Positions 40,088 through 49,226 of a stretch of 64,000 nucleotides of DNA are shown here, one piece after another. Below the pieces are notes generated by a model. It saw nothing but the letters and a program-made list of their open reading frames with translations, had not been told where the DNA came from and made no database searches. The translations under genes were made by a program, and so were the position numbers. Origin of the DNA: DASXQK01 sp963757155 (GTDB lineage: Bacteria > Pseudomonadota > Alphaproteobacteria > Dongiales > Dongiaceae); the NCBI GenBank assembly GCA_963757155.1, contig CAVWQS010000014.1:186001-250000 (forward strand), read 5' to 3'. Every line of letters begins with the position of its first letter. The stretch's first letter is position 1.

Positions 40088-40648
40088 TCAGCAGGTGAAG
40101 AAGACGGTCTCGCCCGGACCGCGCAGGCGAATGTCGAAGCCGTAAGATGCGGGACCCATCGGACGGGCGATGAGGCCGGGCCGCCGTTCGGCCGGCACGA
40201 GCGCCAGCACGGGATCGCTTCCGTTCAGCACCTCGCCGGGGAAATAGATCCGAGTATGCAGCCGGTTGAGCAGGCCGCGGGCGAAGATGCCGAGATTGAT
40301 GTGGGGCGCATGGCGGCTGCCATCCGGCTGGGCGACGGCGCCCGGCATGATGGTTTCCCAGCCGAAGATTCCGTCGGCATCGGTGGAGATGCGCTGGAAT
40401 CCGGTGAAGCCGTCATTGGGCAGCGGATGGCCGGCCGTCGCCTTGGGATGGCGATAGATGCCGCCGGCATCGGCCTGCCAGCTTTCCAGCATGCCGTCGA
40501 TGACCGGCGCGCCCTCGCCGTCCAGCACGCAGCCCTGGATCCGGATGCGCTGGCCGGGCGTCGCTGCCTCGATCGCGGGTGCCCAACGCGCATCGATCAG
40601 GCCCAGGTGATAGAAGGGGCCGACGGTCTGCGAGGGAGTCAGCTCCAT
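40088..40648 (-). CDS. pcaG: Protocatechuate 3,4-dioxygenase alpha subunit
   Basis: 186-aa structural partner of PcaH in the intradiol ring-cleaving dioxygenase. The N-terminus ELTPSQTVGPFYHLGL is typical of the alpha chain. It has the intradiol core RIRIQGCVLDGEGAPVIDGMLESWQADAGG and HAPHINLGIFARGLLNRLHTRIYFPGE. It lacks the full set of iron ligands, as alpha chains do. The ATG at 40648 is one base after the pcaH stop; an upstream in-frame ATG at 40774 falls inside pcaH. Confidence 0.92.
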   Translation of the reverse strand: MELTPSQTVGPFYHLGLIDARWAPAIEAATPGQRIRIQGCVLDGEGAPVIDGMLESWQADAGGIYRHPKATAGHPLPNDGFTGFQRISTDADGIFGWETIMPGAVAQPDGSRHAPHINLGIFARGLLNRLHTRIYFPGEVLNGSDPVLALVPAERRPGLIARPMGPASYGFDIRLRGPGETVFFTC

Positions 40649-40649
40649 G

Positions 40650-41354
40650 TCATGACTCCATCGGCGTGGCGGCGGGGCCGCGGAGCACGATGTCGAAGAC
40701 ATAGCCCAGCGCCCATTCCGCTTGCGTGGCCTCGAGATCGAAACGTGCCACCAGCCGCGCCCGGGCCGCGGCATCCGGAATCGAGTTGAAGATCGGATCG
40801 AAGGCGAAGAGTGGATCGCCCGGGAAATACAGCTGGGTCACGAGCCGGCTGAGGAAGCTCGGGCCGAAGAGCGAAAGATGGATATGCGCCGGGCGCCAGG
40901 CATTGGCGTGGTTGCGCCAGGGATAGGCGCCGGGCTTGATGGTGGTGAATTCGTAGCGGCCTTCGGCGTCGCTGACGCAGCGGCCGACGCCGGTGAAATT
41001 CGGATCGATCGGGGCCTGATGTTGATCCCGCTCATGGTGATAGCGACCGGCGGCATTGGTCTGCCAGATCTCCACCAGACTATGGGGGACCGGGCGCCCC
41101 GCCTCGTCCCGGATCTGGCCTTTGACGATGATGCGCTCGCCCTGCGGCTCGCCTGCGTGCCGGCGGGTGAGATCGGAATCGCCCGGCGAGAGACGGTCAT
41201 GACCGAAGAGCGGGCCGGTGAGCTCCGATAGGGTCTGGGGAATGGAAATCGGAAGCTCCGAGGGCGCGCGGCTGCGCGAGCTGCCATAGGCCGGATGGAG
41301 AAGCGGCGGATGTGCCGTCAGGCCCGCCCGGCCATATTCGTCCTTCACCGGCAT
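40650..41354 (-). CDS. pcaH: Protocatechuate 3,4-dioxygenase beta subunit
   Basis: 234-aa catalytic subunit that opens protocatechuate between its hydroxyls with a non-haem Fe(III). The iron ligands sit in the region GRYHHERDQHQ (Tyr), GAYPWRNHANAWRPAHIHLSLFG (Tyr, His, His) and TQLYFPGDPLF. The start at 41354 (MPVKDEYGRAGL) has GGAGAAAGAG upstream; a longer frame to 41591 is not family-like. Head gene of pcaH-pcaG-pcaB. No pcaQ or pcaU regulator, pcaC or pcaD is visible, so later steps are encoded elsewhere. Confidence 0.93.
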   Translation of the reverse strand: MPVKDEYGRAGLTAHPPLLHPAYGSSRSRAPSELPISIPQTLSELTGPLFGHDRLSPGDSDLTRRHAGEPQGERIIVKGQIRDEAGRPVPHSLVEIWQTNAAGRYHHERDQHQAPIDPNFTGVGRCVSDAEGRYEFTTIKPGAYPWRNHANAWRPAHIHLSLFGPSFLSRLVTQLYFPGDPLFAFDPIFNSIPDAAARARLVARFDLEATQAEWALGYVFDIVLRGPAATPMES

Positions 41355-41526
41355 CTCTTTCTCCGTTTCGGGAGCCGGACCGAAGCTATCGGGAGGCCGG
41401 CGCTTGTCAATAGCAAGCCCGGGCGAGCAAGCCCCCCCGAAATTGCATTCCGCCGATCCGCATAACGCGCTTGTCACCAGGGGGTGGGCGCGGATGCTGG
41501 CGCGTTGCATAGCGGGAGATAGGGGA

Positions 41527-42495
41527 ATGGCCCTCGCGACCGAACTCACCAGGCTTCTCGACATCCGACACCCGATCCTGCTGGCCCCCATGGGGGCGGT
41601 CTCCGGAGGCCGGCTGGCCGCCGCCGTGACGCGGGCCGGCGGGCTCGGGCTGCTGGGGCCCGGCTATTTCGGCCCCGATTGGATCGAGCAGCAGTTCGAT
41701 GCGGCCGGCAATACCCCCGTGGGGATCGGCTTCATCACCTGGCATATGGCGAAGCATCCTGAGCAGCTCGAGGCTGCGCTGTCGCGCAAGCCAAGGGTGG
41801 TCATGCTCTCCTTCGGCGACCCCGCGCCCTATATCCCCCTGATCAGGCAGACCGGCGCAATCGTCATCGCCCAGGTGCAGAGCCTGGAGATGGCCGCGGC
41901 GGCGGCCAAGGCCGGGGTCGACATCATCGTGGCGCAGGGGGCGGAGGCCGGGGGCCATGGCGCCTCGCGCGGCGGCATGGGGCTGATTCCCGCCGTCGTC
42001 GATGCGGTGGCACCCCTTCCCGTGGTGGGGGCCGGCGGCATTGCCGACGGCCGCGGGCTGGCCGCCGCTTTGGCCTTGGGTGCGGCGGGGGCTCTCATCG
42101 GCACGCGCTTCTTCGCCTCGGAGGAAGCCTTGGGCACGCCGGCCGCCAAGACGCGGCTGGTCAAGGGACAGGGCGATGAGACACTGCGCACCACGATTTT
42201 CGATACGGTGCGCAAGATCGACTGGCCGGTGCCCTTCACCGGGCGGGCGCTGGCCAATGACTTCACGCGGCGCTGGCATGGAAAAGAGGGAGCGCTTGCC
42301 GCCGGGCTCGAGGCGGAGAACGCCCGCTACATGGCGGCTGCGGGCCAGGGCGATGTGGATACGGCGGTTGTCTGGGCGGGGGAGGGTATCGACCTCATCC
42401 ATGCCATCGAGCCGGCCGAGAAAATCCTGACGCGCATAGTCGGCGAGGCCGAGGCTTGTCTCGCCCGCACGGCGCGTCTGGCTTCCGCCGGCTAG
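41527..42495 (+). CDS. Nitronate monooxygenase / 2-nitropropane dioxygenase family
   Basis: 322-aa FMN-dependent TIM-barrel oxygenase that oxidises alkyl nitronates such as propionate 3-nitronate, a plant and fungal toxin. The chain starts ALATELTRLLDIRHPILLAPMGAVSGGRLAAAV. The FMN region is VDIIVAQGAEAGGHG, and the phosphate-binding end is PVVGAGGIADGRGLAAALALGAAGALIGTRF. The usual catalytic His lies in EAGGHG. The ATG at 41527 follows GGGAGATAGGGGA. The next gene begins 14 bases after its stop. Confidence 0.87.
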   Translation: MALATELTRLLDIRHPILLAPMGAVSGGRLAAAVTRAGGLGLLGPGYFGPDWIEQQFDAAGNTPVGIGFITWHMAKHPEQLEAALSRKPRVVMLSFGDPAPYIPLIRQTGAIVIAQVQSLEMAAAAAKAGVDIIVAQGAEAGGHGASRGGMGLIPAVVDAVAPLPVVGAGGIADGRGLAAALALGAAGALIGTRFFASEEALGTPAAKTRLVKGQGDETLRTTIFDTVRKIDWPVPFTGRALANDFTRRWHGKEGALAAGLEAENARYMAAAGQGDVDTAVVWAGEGIDLIHAIEPAEKILTRIVGEAEACLARTARLASAG

Positions 42496-42509
42496 TTCGA
42501 GGGCATTCG

Positions 42510-43499
42510 ATGCGCGCCGCCTGGTATGAACGCAATGGCTCCGCCCGCGAGGTCCTCAGGGTTGGCGAGATGCCCGATCCGACACCCGGTCCGGGCGAGG
42601 TTCTGGTACGGATCCATGCCTCGGGCGTCAATCCCTCCGATGTTAAATCCAGAGCCGGCGCGCGGGCACCCATCGCCTTTCCCCGCGTCATTCCCCACAG
42701 CGATGGTGCGGGAATCATCGCCGCGGTCGGCGAGGGGGTCGCCCCCTCGCGGGTCGGGCAGCGGGTCTGGATCTATAACGGCCAATGGCAGCGACCCTTC
42801 GGCACGGCGGCGAGCCTCGTGGCTCTGCCGGCTGGCTTGACGGTGCCGCTGCCCGAAGGCGTCAGCTTCGCCGCCGGCGCCTGTCTCGGCATTCCCGCCT
42901 CCACGGCTCATCAGGCGGTCTTCTGCGATGGGCCGGTGGCGAGCAAGACCGTGCTGGTCACGGGCGGGGCTGGCGCTGTCGGCCATTACGCGATCCAGCT
43001 TGCGCGCTGGGGCGGGGCGCGGGTCCTGGCCACGGCGAGCAGCGAGGCGAAGGCCGATCATGCGCGGGCCGCGGGCGCCGAGGCGGTGTTCAACTATCGC
43101 GAGGAGGATGTCGCCGCGGCGGTCCTGGCGGCGACGGCCGGGGCCGGAGTCGACCGTATCGTGGAGGTGGAGTTCGGGGGGAATCTCGCGGTGAGCGAGA
43201 AGATCCTGAAGACCCACGGCACCATCGCCGCCTATGCCTCCACTGCCGCACCTTTGCCGGCGATCCCCTTCTATCCCCTGATGTTCAAGGCGGCGACGAT
43301 CCGCCTGGTGCTGGTCTATCTGCTGACGAAGGAGGAGCGCGCCCAGACGATCGCCGATCTGACCCGGGCCATGGAGCAGGGCACGCTCCGCCATGCCGTG
43401 GCGGAGAGCTTTCCGCTGGATGACATCGCGGCGGCCCATGAGGCGGTGGAAAGCGGCAAGGTCACGGGCAATGTGGTGATCGAGATCGAGGGGGCGTGA
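42510..43499 (+). CDS. Zinc-independent quinone oxidoreductase (MDR family)
   Basis: 329-aa NADPH:quinone oxidoreductase of the medium-chain reductase superfamily. The GroES-like catalytic domain starts MRAAWYERNGSAREVLRVGEMP with ASGVNPSDVKSRAG. The Rossmann domain has VLVTGGAGAVGHYAIQLARWGG (AxxGxxG type). Zinc-ligand cysteines are missing, as in the QOR subgroup. It follows the nitronate monooxygenase gene and may reduce quinones or enones from aromatic metabolism; this is inference. Confidence 0.86.
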   Translation: MRAAWYERNGSAREVLRVGEMPDPTPGPGEVLVRIHASGVNPSDVKSRAGARAPIAFPRVIPHSDGAGIIAAVGEGVAPSRVGQRVWIYNGQWQRPFGTAASLVALPAGLTVPLPEGVSFAAGACLGIPASTAHQAVFCDGPVASKTVLVTGGAGAVGHYAIQLARWGGARVLATASSEAKADHARAAGAEAVFNYREEDVAAAVLAATAGAGVDRIVEVEFGGNLAVSEKILKTHGTIAAYASTAAPLPAIPFYPLMFKAATIRLVLVYLLTKEERAQTIADLTRAMEQGTLRHAVAESFPLDDIAAAHEAVESGKVTGNVVIEIEGA

Positions 43500-43513
43500 T
43501 GCCCTATAAGTCC

Positions 43514-43540
43514 GTCATTCCCGCGTTTCGGGGGAATGAC
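43514..43540. repeat. Short ATTCCCGC palindrome between convergent genes
   Basis: Arms GTCATTCCC (43514-43522) and GGGAATGAC (43532-43540) enclose GCGTTTCGG. It belongs to the family of the 30-bp inverted repeat at 21795-21872. Sitting between two converging genes, it may act as a bidirectional terminator. Confidence 0.65.
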
Positions 43541-43555
43541 GACTGTAGGAGGCGG

Positions 43556-44282
43556 CTAAGCCTCCGCCGCGTCCCAGCTCTCCGCGCTGGCGCCCGCCAG
43601 CGCACGGACGCGCTCCTCGTCACGGCCGAGCTCGGCGGCCGAGCCCTCGTAGATGACGCGCCCGTCGTCCAGCACATAGGCCCGGTCGGCGATCTCGACG
43701 GCAGCGCGCACGTTTTGCTCCACCAGCAGCAGGGACATGCCCATGTTGCGCATATCGGCGACCACCCGGAAGACCTCCTGCACGATCAGAGGCGCCAGCC
43801 CCTGGGAGGGCTCGTCCAGCAGCAGGAGCTTCGGATTGAGCAGCAAAGCGCGGGCGATGGCGAGCATCTCCTGCTCGCCGCCGGAGAGCTGGCGGCCTTT
43901 GTTCCGGCGCCGCTCGCCCAAGCGTGGAAAGAGCTCGAAGACCCTGGGGATGGTCCAATGCCCGGGGCGCTCCAGCGGCACCTTGAGATTTTCCTCGACC
44001 GTCAGATTGGCGAAGATGCGCCTTCCCTCCGGCACATAGCCGACGCCGAGTGCGGCGATGCGAATAGGGTGGCCAATGGGTCGTCGCCTTGCCGAGGATT
44101 CGCACGACGCCCTCGCGCGCCGGGGTCAGGCCGACGATGCTGCGCAGGGTCGTCGTCTTGCCGGCGCCGTTGCGTCCGAGCAGCGTGACGATCTCCCCTT
44201 CTTGCAGCGTCAGGCTCACGCCATGCAGGATATGGCTCTTGCCGTAGTAGCTGTGGATGCCCTCCGCCTCGAGGATGTTCAT
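43556..44282 (-). CDS. livF: Branched-chain amino-acid-type ABC transporter ATPase (LivF), one frameshift
   Basis: ATP-binding subunit of a HAAT-family uptake system. Walker A is LLGRNGAGKTTTLRSIVGL, the LivF-typical YVPEGRRIFANLTVEENL follows, and the signature and Walker B are LSGGEQEMLAIARALLLNPKLLLLDEPSQGLAP. An extra base near 44080 (THWPP/IRIAALGVGYV) breaks the frame; repair gives 241 aa. The start overlaps the livG stop (ATGA). Last gene of the livK-H-M-G-F set. Confidence 0.9.
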
Positions 44283-45028
44283 GCGGCCTTCCCCAGATAG
44301 GCTGCCTGCACCCGCTCGTCGGCGGCGATCTCGGGCGGCGTGCCCTCGGCCAGCACCGCGCCTTCCATCAGCACCATGATGCGGTCGGCGAGATGGAAGA
44401 TCACGCGCATGTCGTGCTCGATCAGGACGATCGCCAGTTTCTGGTCCTTGTGCAGGCCCCGGATCAGCCGCGTGATGTCATAGGTCTCCTGATCGCCCAT
44501 GCCCGCCGTCGGCTCGTCCAGCAGCAGCAGGCGCGGCTTCAGCGCCAGGGACATCATGATCTCGGTGGCGCGCTGATCCCCATGGGGCAGCTCGCCCACC
44601 AGCCGGTCCGCCTTCGCCGCGAGCCCGCCCATCTCCATCAGCTCGGAGACGCGCGCTTCCACCTCTTCCGAGGCCGTGCTCGACAGGAAGGGCCGAAGGC
44701 GAAAGCCGCTCGCGACCTCGACCGGGATGCGCAGATTCTCTCGCACGCTGAGCTCGGGGAAGATCTCGGTGATCTGGAAGGTCCGTGCCATGCCCATCGC
44801 AACACGCCGATGGGCCGGCAGATTGGTGATTTCCCGGCCGTCGAGCAGGATCCGCCCCGATGTCGGCGGGAAGAATCCGCTGATCAGATTGAAGAAGGTG
44901 GTCTTGCCGGCACCGTTCGGGCCGATCACGGCGCGCAGCTCTCCCGGCTCGACCGTGAGGGAGACCTCGTTGACGGCGATCAGGCTGCCGAAATGCCGCG
45001 AGACATTCTGCACCTGGAGCAAGGTCAC
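44279..45028 (-). CDS. livG: Branched-chain amino-acid-type ABC transporter ATPase (LivG)
   Basis: 249-aa ATPase with Walker A IGPNGAGKTTFFNLISG, the LivG hallmark MARTFQITEIFPELSVREN, and Walker B LLLLDEPTAGMGDQE. The signature is unusual: GELPHGDQRATEIMMSLA in place of LSxGxQ. That variant occurs in the HAAT subgroup for amides and urea-like solutes. It starts with GTG overlapping the livM stop (GTGA). The frame is intact. Confidence 0.92.
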   Translation of the reverse strand: MTLLQVQNVSRHFGSLIAVNEVSLTVEPGELRAVIGPNGAGKTTFFNLISGFFPPTSGRILLDGREITNLPAHRRVAMGMARTFQITEIFPELSVRENLRIPVEVASGFRLRPFLSSTASEEVEARVSELMEMGGLAAKADRLVGELPHGDQRATEIMMSLALKPRLLLLDEPTAGMGDQETYDITRLIRGLHKDQKLAIVLIEHDMRVIFHLADRIMVLMEGAVLAEGTPPEIAADERVQAAYLGKAA

Positions 45029-45975
45029 GAGGACACCTTGCGCCGAATGATGCCGAGCACGCCGCGGGGGAAGAACAGCACCACCAGCACGAAGAACAAT
45101 CCGATGAAGGACATCCAGTTCTCGGTTTGGCTCGAGATGTAGTCCTGGAGCACCACGAAGATCGCCGCGCCGATGAGCGGCCCCCAGAAGGAGCGCATGC
45201 CGCCCAGCACGGCCATGATGACGAAATTTCCCGACATGTCCCAGCGCAGCGCGCGCGGATCGGTAAAGTTGTTGAGCAGCGCGTAGAGCGTGCCGGCCAG
45301 GCTGACGAAGAGGCAGGAGATCACGAAGGAGAGCCAGATGTGAAACTCGATCGGAATGCCGAGGAAGCGCGCCCGGCGCTCGTTCTCGCGGATCGCCAGC
45401 AGGCTGCGCCCGAAGGGTGATCGCAACAGCAGCGCCATTACCGCGACGGCGAGCGCGAAGAGCGCCAGCACCAGGTAGTAGAAGGCCTTGTCGTTGCCGA
45501 GGATGTCGATCTGGGTGAAGCCCAGGTCCAGGGGTTGGCGCCGCCATCCGCCCAGCCCGTCATCGCCGCCGGTGACATCGTTCCAGCGGAAGGCGATGAA
45601 GAAGAAGACCTGGCCGAAGGCGATGGTGACCATGGCGAAATAGACGCCGCGCAGGCGCACGATCAGGGCGCCGATGATAGCCGCGGCGACGGTGCCGACC
45701 AGCACGCCGATGAGGATGCCCAGCGAGGTGCTGGGGGCGATGTATTTGATGGTCATGCCCACGCCATAGGCGCCGAGGCCAAAGTAGGCGGCATGGCCGA
45801 AGGAGAGCACGCCCGTGAAACCCAGCAGGAAATTGAGCGACATGGCCGCGAGCGCCATCACCAGCACGCGGGTGCCGAGCTCCTGATAGCCGCCGACCCA
45901 CGGCATCCAGAAGGGCAGCGCCAGCAGCAGGATCCAGATCAGGGCCGCGGCGGAACGCTTGTTGATCTCCATCAT
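45025..45975 (-). CDS. livM: Branched-chain amino-acid-type ABC transporter permease (LivM)
   Basis: 316-aa inner-membrane permease with about nine or ten helices. Family motifs: LVMALAAMSLNFLLGFTGVLSFGHAAYFGLGAYG and the coupling-loop region SLLAIRENERRARFLGIPIEFH, followed by GTLYALLNNFTDPRAL and VLGGMRSFWGPLIGA. The start ATG overlaps the livH stop. The frame is intact. Confidence 0.92.
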   Translation of the reverse strand: MMEINKRSAAALIWILLLALPFWMPWVGGYQELGTRVLVMALAAMSLNFLLGFTGVLSFGHAAYFGLGAYGVGMTIKYIAPSTSLGILIGVLVGTVAAAIIGALIVRLRGVYFAMVTIAFGQVFFFIAFRWNDVTGGDDGLGGWRRQPLDLGFTQIDILGNDKAFYYLVLALFALAVAVMALLLRSPFGRSLLAIRENERRARFLGIPIEFHIWLSFVISCLFVSLAGTLYALLNNFTDPRALRWDMSGNFVIMAVLGGMRSFWGPLIGAAIFVVLQDYISSQTENWMSFIGLFFVLVVLFFPRGVLGIIRRKVSS

Positions 45976-46840
45976 TGCAGCCGCCCTTCCTCGCCCAGCA
46001 GGCCGCGCGGACGAATCAGCAGGACGACGGCCATCATGACGTAGATGACCGCCTCCGAGGCGGAGGAGAAGAAGACGGTGACGACGCCGGAGGCGACGCC
46101 GATCAGGAGCCCGCCCAGCAGCGTTCCGGGCAGGCTGCCCAGCCCGCCGACGATAATGGCGACGAAGCTCGGCATGATGAGGGAAGTCCCGATGGTGGGT
46201 TGGAGGCCGAGCATGCCCGCGGCGAGCACGCCGGCAAGTCCCGCGAGATAGATCCCGAGGCCGAAGTTGAGGCTGCGCAGCAGGCGCACGTTGACGCCCA
46301 GGACGGAGACCGTATCGAGGTCGAGGGTTCCGGCGCGAATGCGCATGCCGAGGCGCGTCCGGCCGAGGATCAGGAACAATCCAACCACCGCGACGACGAC
46401 CAGCAGCACCATGAACATGCGATAGCCGGTCACGAAGAAGAATTGGCCGCTGAGCGGCGTATTGAGCCAGGTCGGGACCGAATAGGGGAGGCTCTGCGGC
46501 CCCCAGATGAAGCGGGTGCCGTCCTCGAGGATATAGGCCAGGCCGAAGGTCAGCAGCAGGCTGTACAGCGGGTCTCGACCATAGAGCCGGCGGATCAAGA
46601 CCCGCTCGACGATCATGCCCACGCCTGCGGTCAGGAGGGGGCGACCACCAGCGCACCCCAGAAGCCGATATAGGGCATGAGGCTATAGGCGAAATAGGCG
46701 CCCAGGGCCAGGAAGCCGCCATGAGCGAAATTGATCACGCCGCTGAGATTGAGGATCAGGGAGAGGCCGAGAGCCATCAACGCATAGAAGGCGCCGACGA
46801 TCAGGCCGTTGAACAGATTGAAGAGGATGAGCTGCGTCAT
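45972..46840 (-). CDS. livH: Branched-chain amino-acid-type ABC transporter permease (LivH), one frameshift
   Basis: Permease partner of LivM. The N-terminal half is NGLIVGAFYALMALGLSLILNLSGVINFAHGGFLALGAYFA. The C-terminal half has TFGLAYILEDGTRFIWG and SFVAIIVGGLGSLPGTLLGGLLIG. One C is missing in a run near 46630 (LVVAP/LLTAGVGMIVERV), splitting the gene; repair gives 289 aa. Its stop overlaps livM. A strong palindromic repeat separates it from the downstream-coordinate binding-protein gene, which may lower expression relative to that gene. Confidence 0.9.
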
Positions 46841-46897
46841 GCGGTGATCAGGCTGTCCATTCTATCCCCTCTATCCCCCAAATGTCGTCCGCGCGCA

Positions 46898-46939
46898 CTT
46901 CACCCTCTCCCGCGCTTCGAAGGGCGGGAGAGGGTGAAG
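46898..46939. repeat. Perfect 16-bp-stem hairpin between livH and the binding-protein gene
   Basis: Arms CTTCACCCTCTCCCGC (46898-46913) and its exact complement (46924-46939) flank GCTTCGAAGG. It is a copy of the TTCGAAG repeat family. Lying after the binding-protein stop and before the permease start in transcription order, it may protect the upstream message end and set the excess of binding protein over transporter. Confidence 0.75.
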
Positions 46940-46971
46940 TCGGATGGCAACGCCCGGCAGGTGCTCGGTGC

Positions 46972-48232
46972 TCAGGCCGGCCATTTGATCTGGCAGCCGG
47001 TCGCTTCGACCGTGGGTGCGACATCGGTGCCCTTCACGACCTGGTCGACGTGGAACAGGTCATCGGGCTCGGCGCCTTCGGCGACCGCATGGCCGACGAA
47101 GAGCGAGGGCATGAGCTGATGATCCCCGGCGCGGTAGAAGGGCTCATTGGGCATCAGGGCGATCTCGGGCGGCAGCTTGAAGCCCTCCAGCGCCTTGGCG
47201 AGCTTCCCTGCCTCGAGCGTCTTCTCCTGATTGGCAATGAGCGCGCAGGTCCAGGCCGCCGTGAAGCCGAACCAATGGCGCGCCGTCGGCACCCGGCCGG
47301 TCTTGGCCTTCAGGGCGGCGACGAATTCGGGGACATGGGGCACGCCCGGCTGCTTCCAGTACCATTCGAAGACCCAGGTGCCGATGCGCGCCTCCGGCGG
47401 CAGGGCCTCGAGCACCTCGAGCTCCTGTTGCGCGCCGGCGATATGGAAGCGCTTGTCGAGGCCGAACTGCACCGCCTGCTTCAGCGAGTTGACCGCATCC
47501 TGGCCGGCGTTCAGGAAGATGATGACATCGGGATTGGCGGCCTGCGCCTGGATCAGATAGGAGGAGAAATCGGTGGTGCCGAGCGGCGTCAGCGCGACGC
47601 CGGCCTCGGTACCGCCGTATTGCTTGAGGCTCGCCTCGAAGCCCTGTTGCAGCGTATGGCCGAAGGCATAGTCGGCGGTGATGAAGAACCACTTCTTGCC
47701 GAACTGGTCGAAGAGGGTCTTCGACACGGAATTGGTCTCCATGCGCGTCGTGTTGCAGACGCGGAAGACGTTCCAGTGGCAGTCCTTGCCGGTAACGGCA
47801 TCGGTGTGGCCGCCCGTCACGATGAGCAGCGTGTTCAACTCATTGGCCGCCTGGCCGAGGGCCAGCGCCATGGAGGAATTGACGTTGCCGAGAAGGAAGC
47901 TGACCTTGTCGCGATCGATGAGCTTGCGCGCCTTCTGCACCGCCGTGCCGACGTCGCCGCTGGTCGAAGTCTTCGACCAGCATCTGCACCTGACGGCCGA
48001 GGATCCCGCCTTTGCTGTTCATCTGCTCGACCGCGAACTCGGCGCCGATCTGCTCATTCTTGCCCAGCTCCGCATAGGTGCCGGTCAGCGGATCGTCGAA
48101 GCCGATCTTGATGGGCTCCTCGCCCCGCGCGTTGATGATGAAGGGACCCGCCAGAGGTGCCGCACCGAGAGCCAGCCCGGCCTTGAGCACGCTGCGCCGT
48201 CCGAAGCGGCAAGTCGACAAGCGATGGAGCAT
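46972..48232 (-). CDS. ABC transporter substrate-binding protein (LivK/amide-type, Tat-like signal), one frameshift
   Basis: Periplasmic type I binding protein of the leucine/isoleucine/valine/amide group, 419 aa after repair. The start at 48232 follows GGGAGGAATTG. The leader has a twin-arginine pattern (FGRRSVLKAGLALGAAPLAGP), suggesting export folded. The mature part opens EPIKIGFDDPLTGTYAELGKNEQIGAEFAVEQMNSKGG. An extra base near 47965 (EDFDQ/GDVGTAVQKARK) breaks the frame. Later features include TADYAFGHTLQQGFEASLK and PDVIIFLNAGQD. The ligand cannot be read; amides or branched-chain or aromatic acids are possible. It is the first gene of the transporter operon. Confidence 0.9.
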
Positions 48233-48665
48233 CAATTCCTCCCTAATGTCCGGTTGTAAAATTTGCGTGAATGGCCGCGACATGATGCCGGCGGCGACCC
48301 GTGAGGTCTGGGCTTTGCGCCCGGTCGAGGCGAGGTGAGCTCACGTCGCCCATCGGCATTCCTCCCCTATCCTGCCCGCATGTGACCCTTCGAGGAGCAT
48401 GCAACGGGCGTTGCTGCAACGGCAGTTCGGCACCTTTTTCTCGGCGGCCGAAGCCAAGTCCGTCGGCGACGTAGCGGTCTTGCGAGTGTCGATCGATCTT
48501 CAATATCGATCACCAAGTCTTGCCGATTCACTTGCGCTTGGCTAGTGGGGCTGTCATCGAAGTGCCGCTGTCGCGCTGTTGGATTGAAAAAGTCACTGCA
48601 CAATAATTGGGCAGAACCTGTGCTGAGATGATCGCGCGCAGCGAGGTGCGGCGCAGCACAAACGA
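48233..48665. promoter_or_regulatory. Upstream region of the LivK-type operon
   Basis: About 430 bp without a credible gene, between the operon start and the terminator of the DUF2852 gene. It should contain the transporter promoter. From 48530 to 48620 the DNA is moderately A+T-rich, but no clear promoter pair or operator palindrome was recognised. Confidence 0.3.
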
Positions 48666-48695
48666 AAACGCCGGACCCTTGCGGGTCCGGCGTTT
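48666..48695 (-). terminator. Rho-independent-type terminator after the DUF2852 gene
   Basis: A perfect 13-bp stem AAACGCCGGACCC / GGGTCCGGCGTTT with loop TTGC, 24 bases past the stop at 48719. On the minus strand the stem ends in TTT followed by TCG, so the T run is short but usable. Confidence 0.75.
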
Positions 48696-48718
48696 CGTCG
48701 GCGGGGGTAGATTGAAGA

Positions 48719-49135
48719 CTAGGCTGGCGACTGTTCCGGGCCTTGCGGTGCGCGGCGGCCGCGATCGGCCATGAACTGGTCGAACTCCGATTTGTCCTTG
48801 GCCTGGCGCAGGCGCTCCAGGAAATCCTTGAACTCGCGCTCCTCTTCCTCCAGCCGGCGGATGGTCTCTTCGCGATAGTCGTCGAAGGCGCTGTTGCCGC
48901 TCGAGTAGCCGCGCTTGGCGCCGCCGCACCAGCGGCCCATGGCCTCGCGCATGCGGTCCTTGCCCTCATTGTGCCAGCGGCCGTAGCCGCCCCGCTTCCA
49001 ACATCTCATGCGTCCACTCCATACAACATAAGCCAGGATTCCGAGGCCGATCGGCCAGTAGGCGAGGAAGCCCAGGATCATCAGGGCGATCCAGGCCGGC
49101 TTCCCCAAATCATCGAGTTTCGCGGTGATGCCCAT
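48719..49135 (-). CDS. DUF2852-type small membrane protein
   Basis: 138-aa protein typical of alphaproteobacteria. Residues about 13-40 form one or two hydrophobic helices (PAWIALMILGFLAYWPIGLGILAYVVWSG). A Gly/Arg/Trp-rich stretch and a charged coiled coil follow (DDYREETIRRLEEEEREFKDFLERLRQAKDKSEFDQFM), ending in a DRGR-type tail. Function is not known. It lies downstream of a TetR gene on the same strand. A perfect palindrome sits just upstream of its start, and a strong terminator follows it, so it forms its own transcription unit. Confidence 0.8.
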   Translation of the reverse strand: MGITAKLDDLGKPAWIALMILGFLAYWPIGLGILAYVVWSGRMRCWKRGGYGRWHNEGKDRMREAMGRWCGGAKRGYSSGNSAFDDYREETIRRLEEEEREFKDFLERLRQAKDKSEFDQFMADRGRRAPQGPEQSPA

Positions 49136-49153
49136 CAGGGTCTCGCCTTCTCA

Positions 49154-49172
49154 TGTTAATGTTTTTAACATT
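49154..49172. promoter_or_regulatory. Operator-like palindrome upstream of the DUF2852 gene
   Basis: ATGTTAA (49154-49160), TGTTT, TTAACAT (49166-49172): a perfect 7-bp inverted repeat 18 bp before the start codon at 49135. Position and size fit a TetR-type repressor site overlapping the promoter, but its arms differ from the palindrome at the TetR start. Confidence 0.55.
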
Positions 49173-49226
49173 CACATAGATGGACCCAGCCTGGCCGGCT
49201 GTCAAGATGCTTTGGAAGATTCCGCG

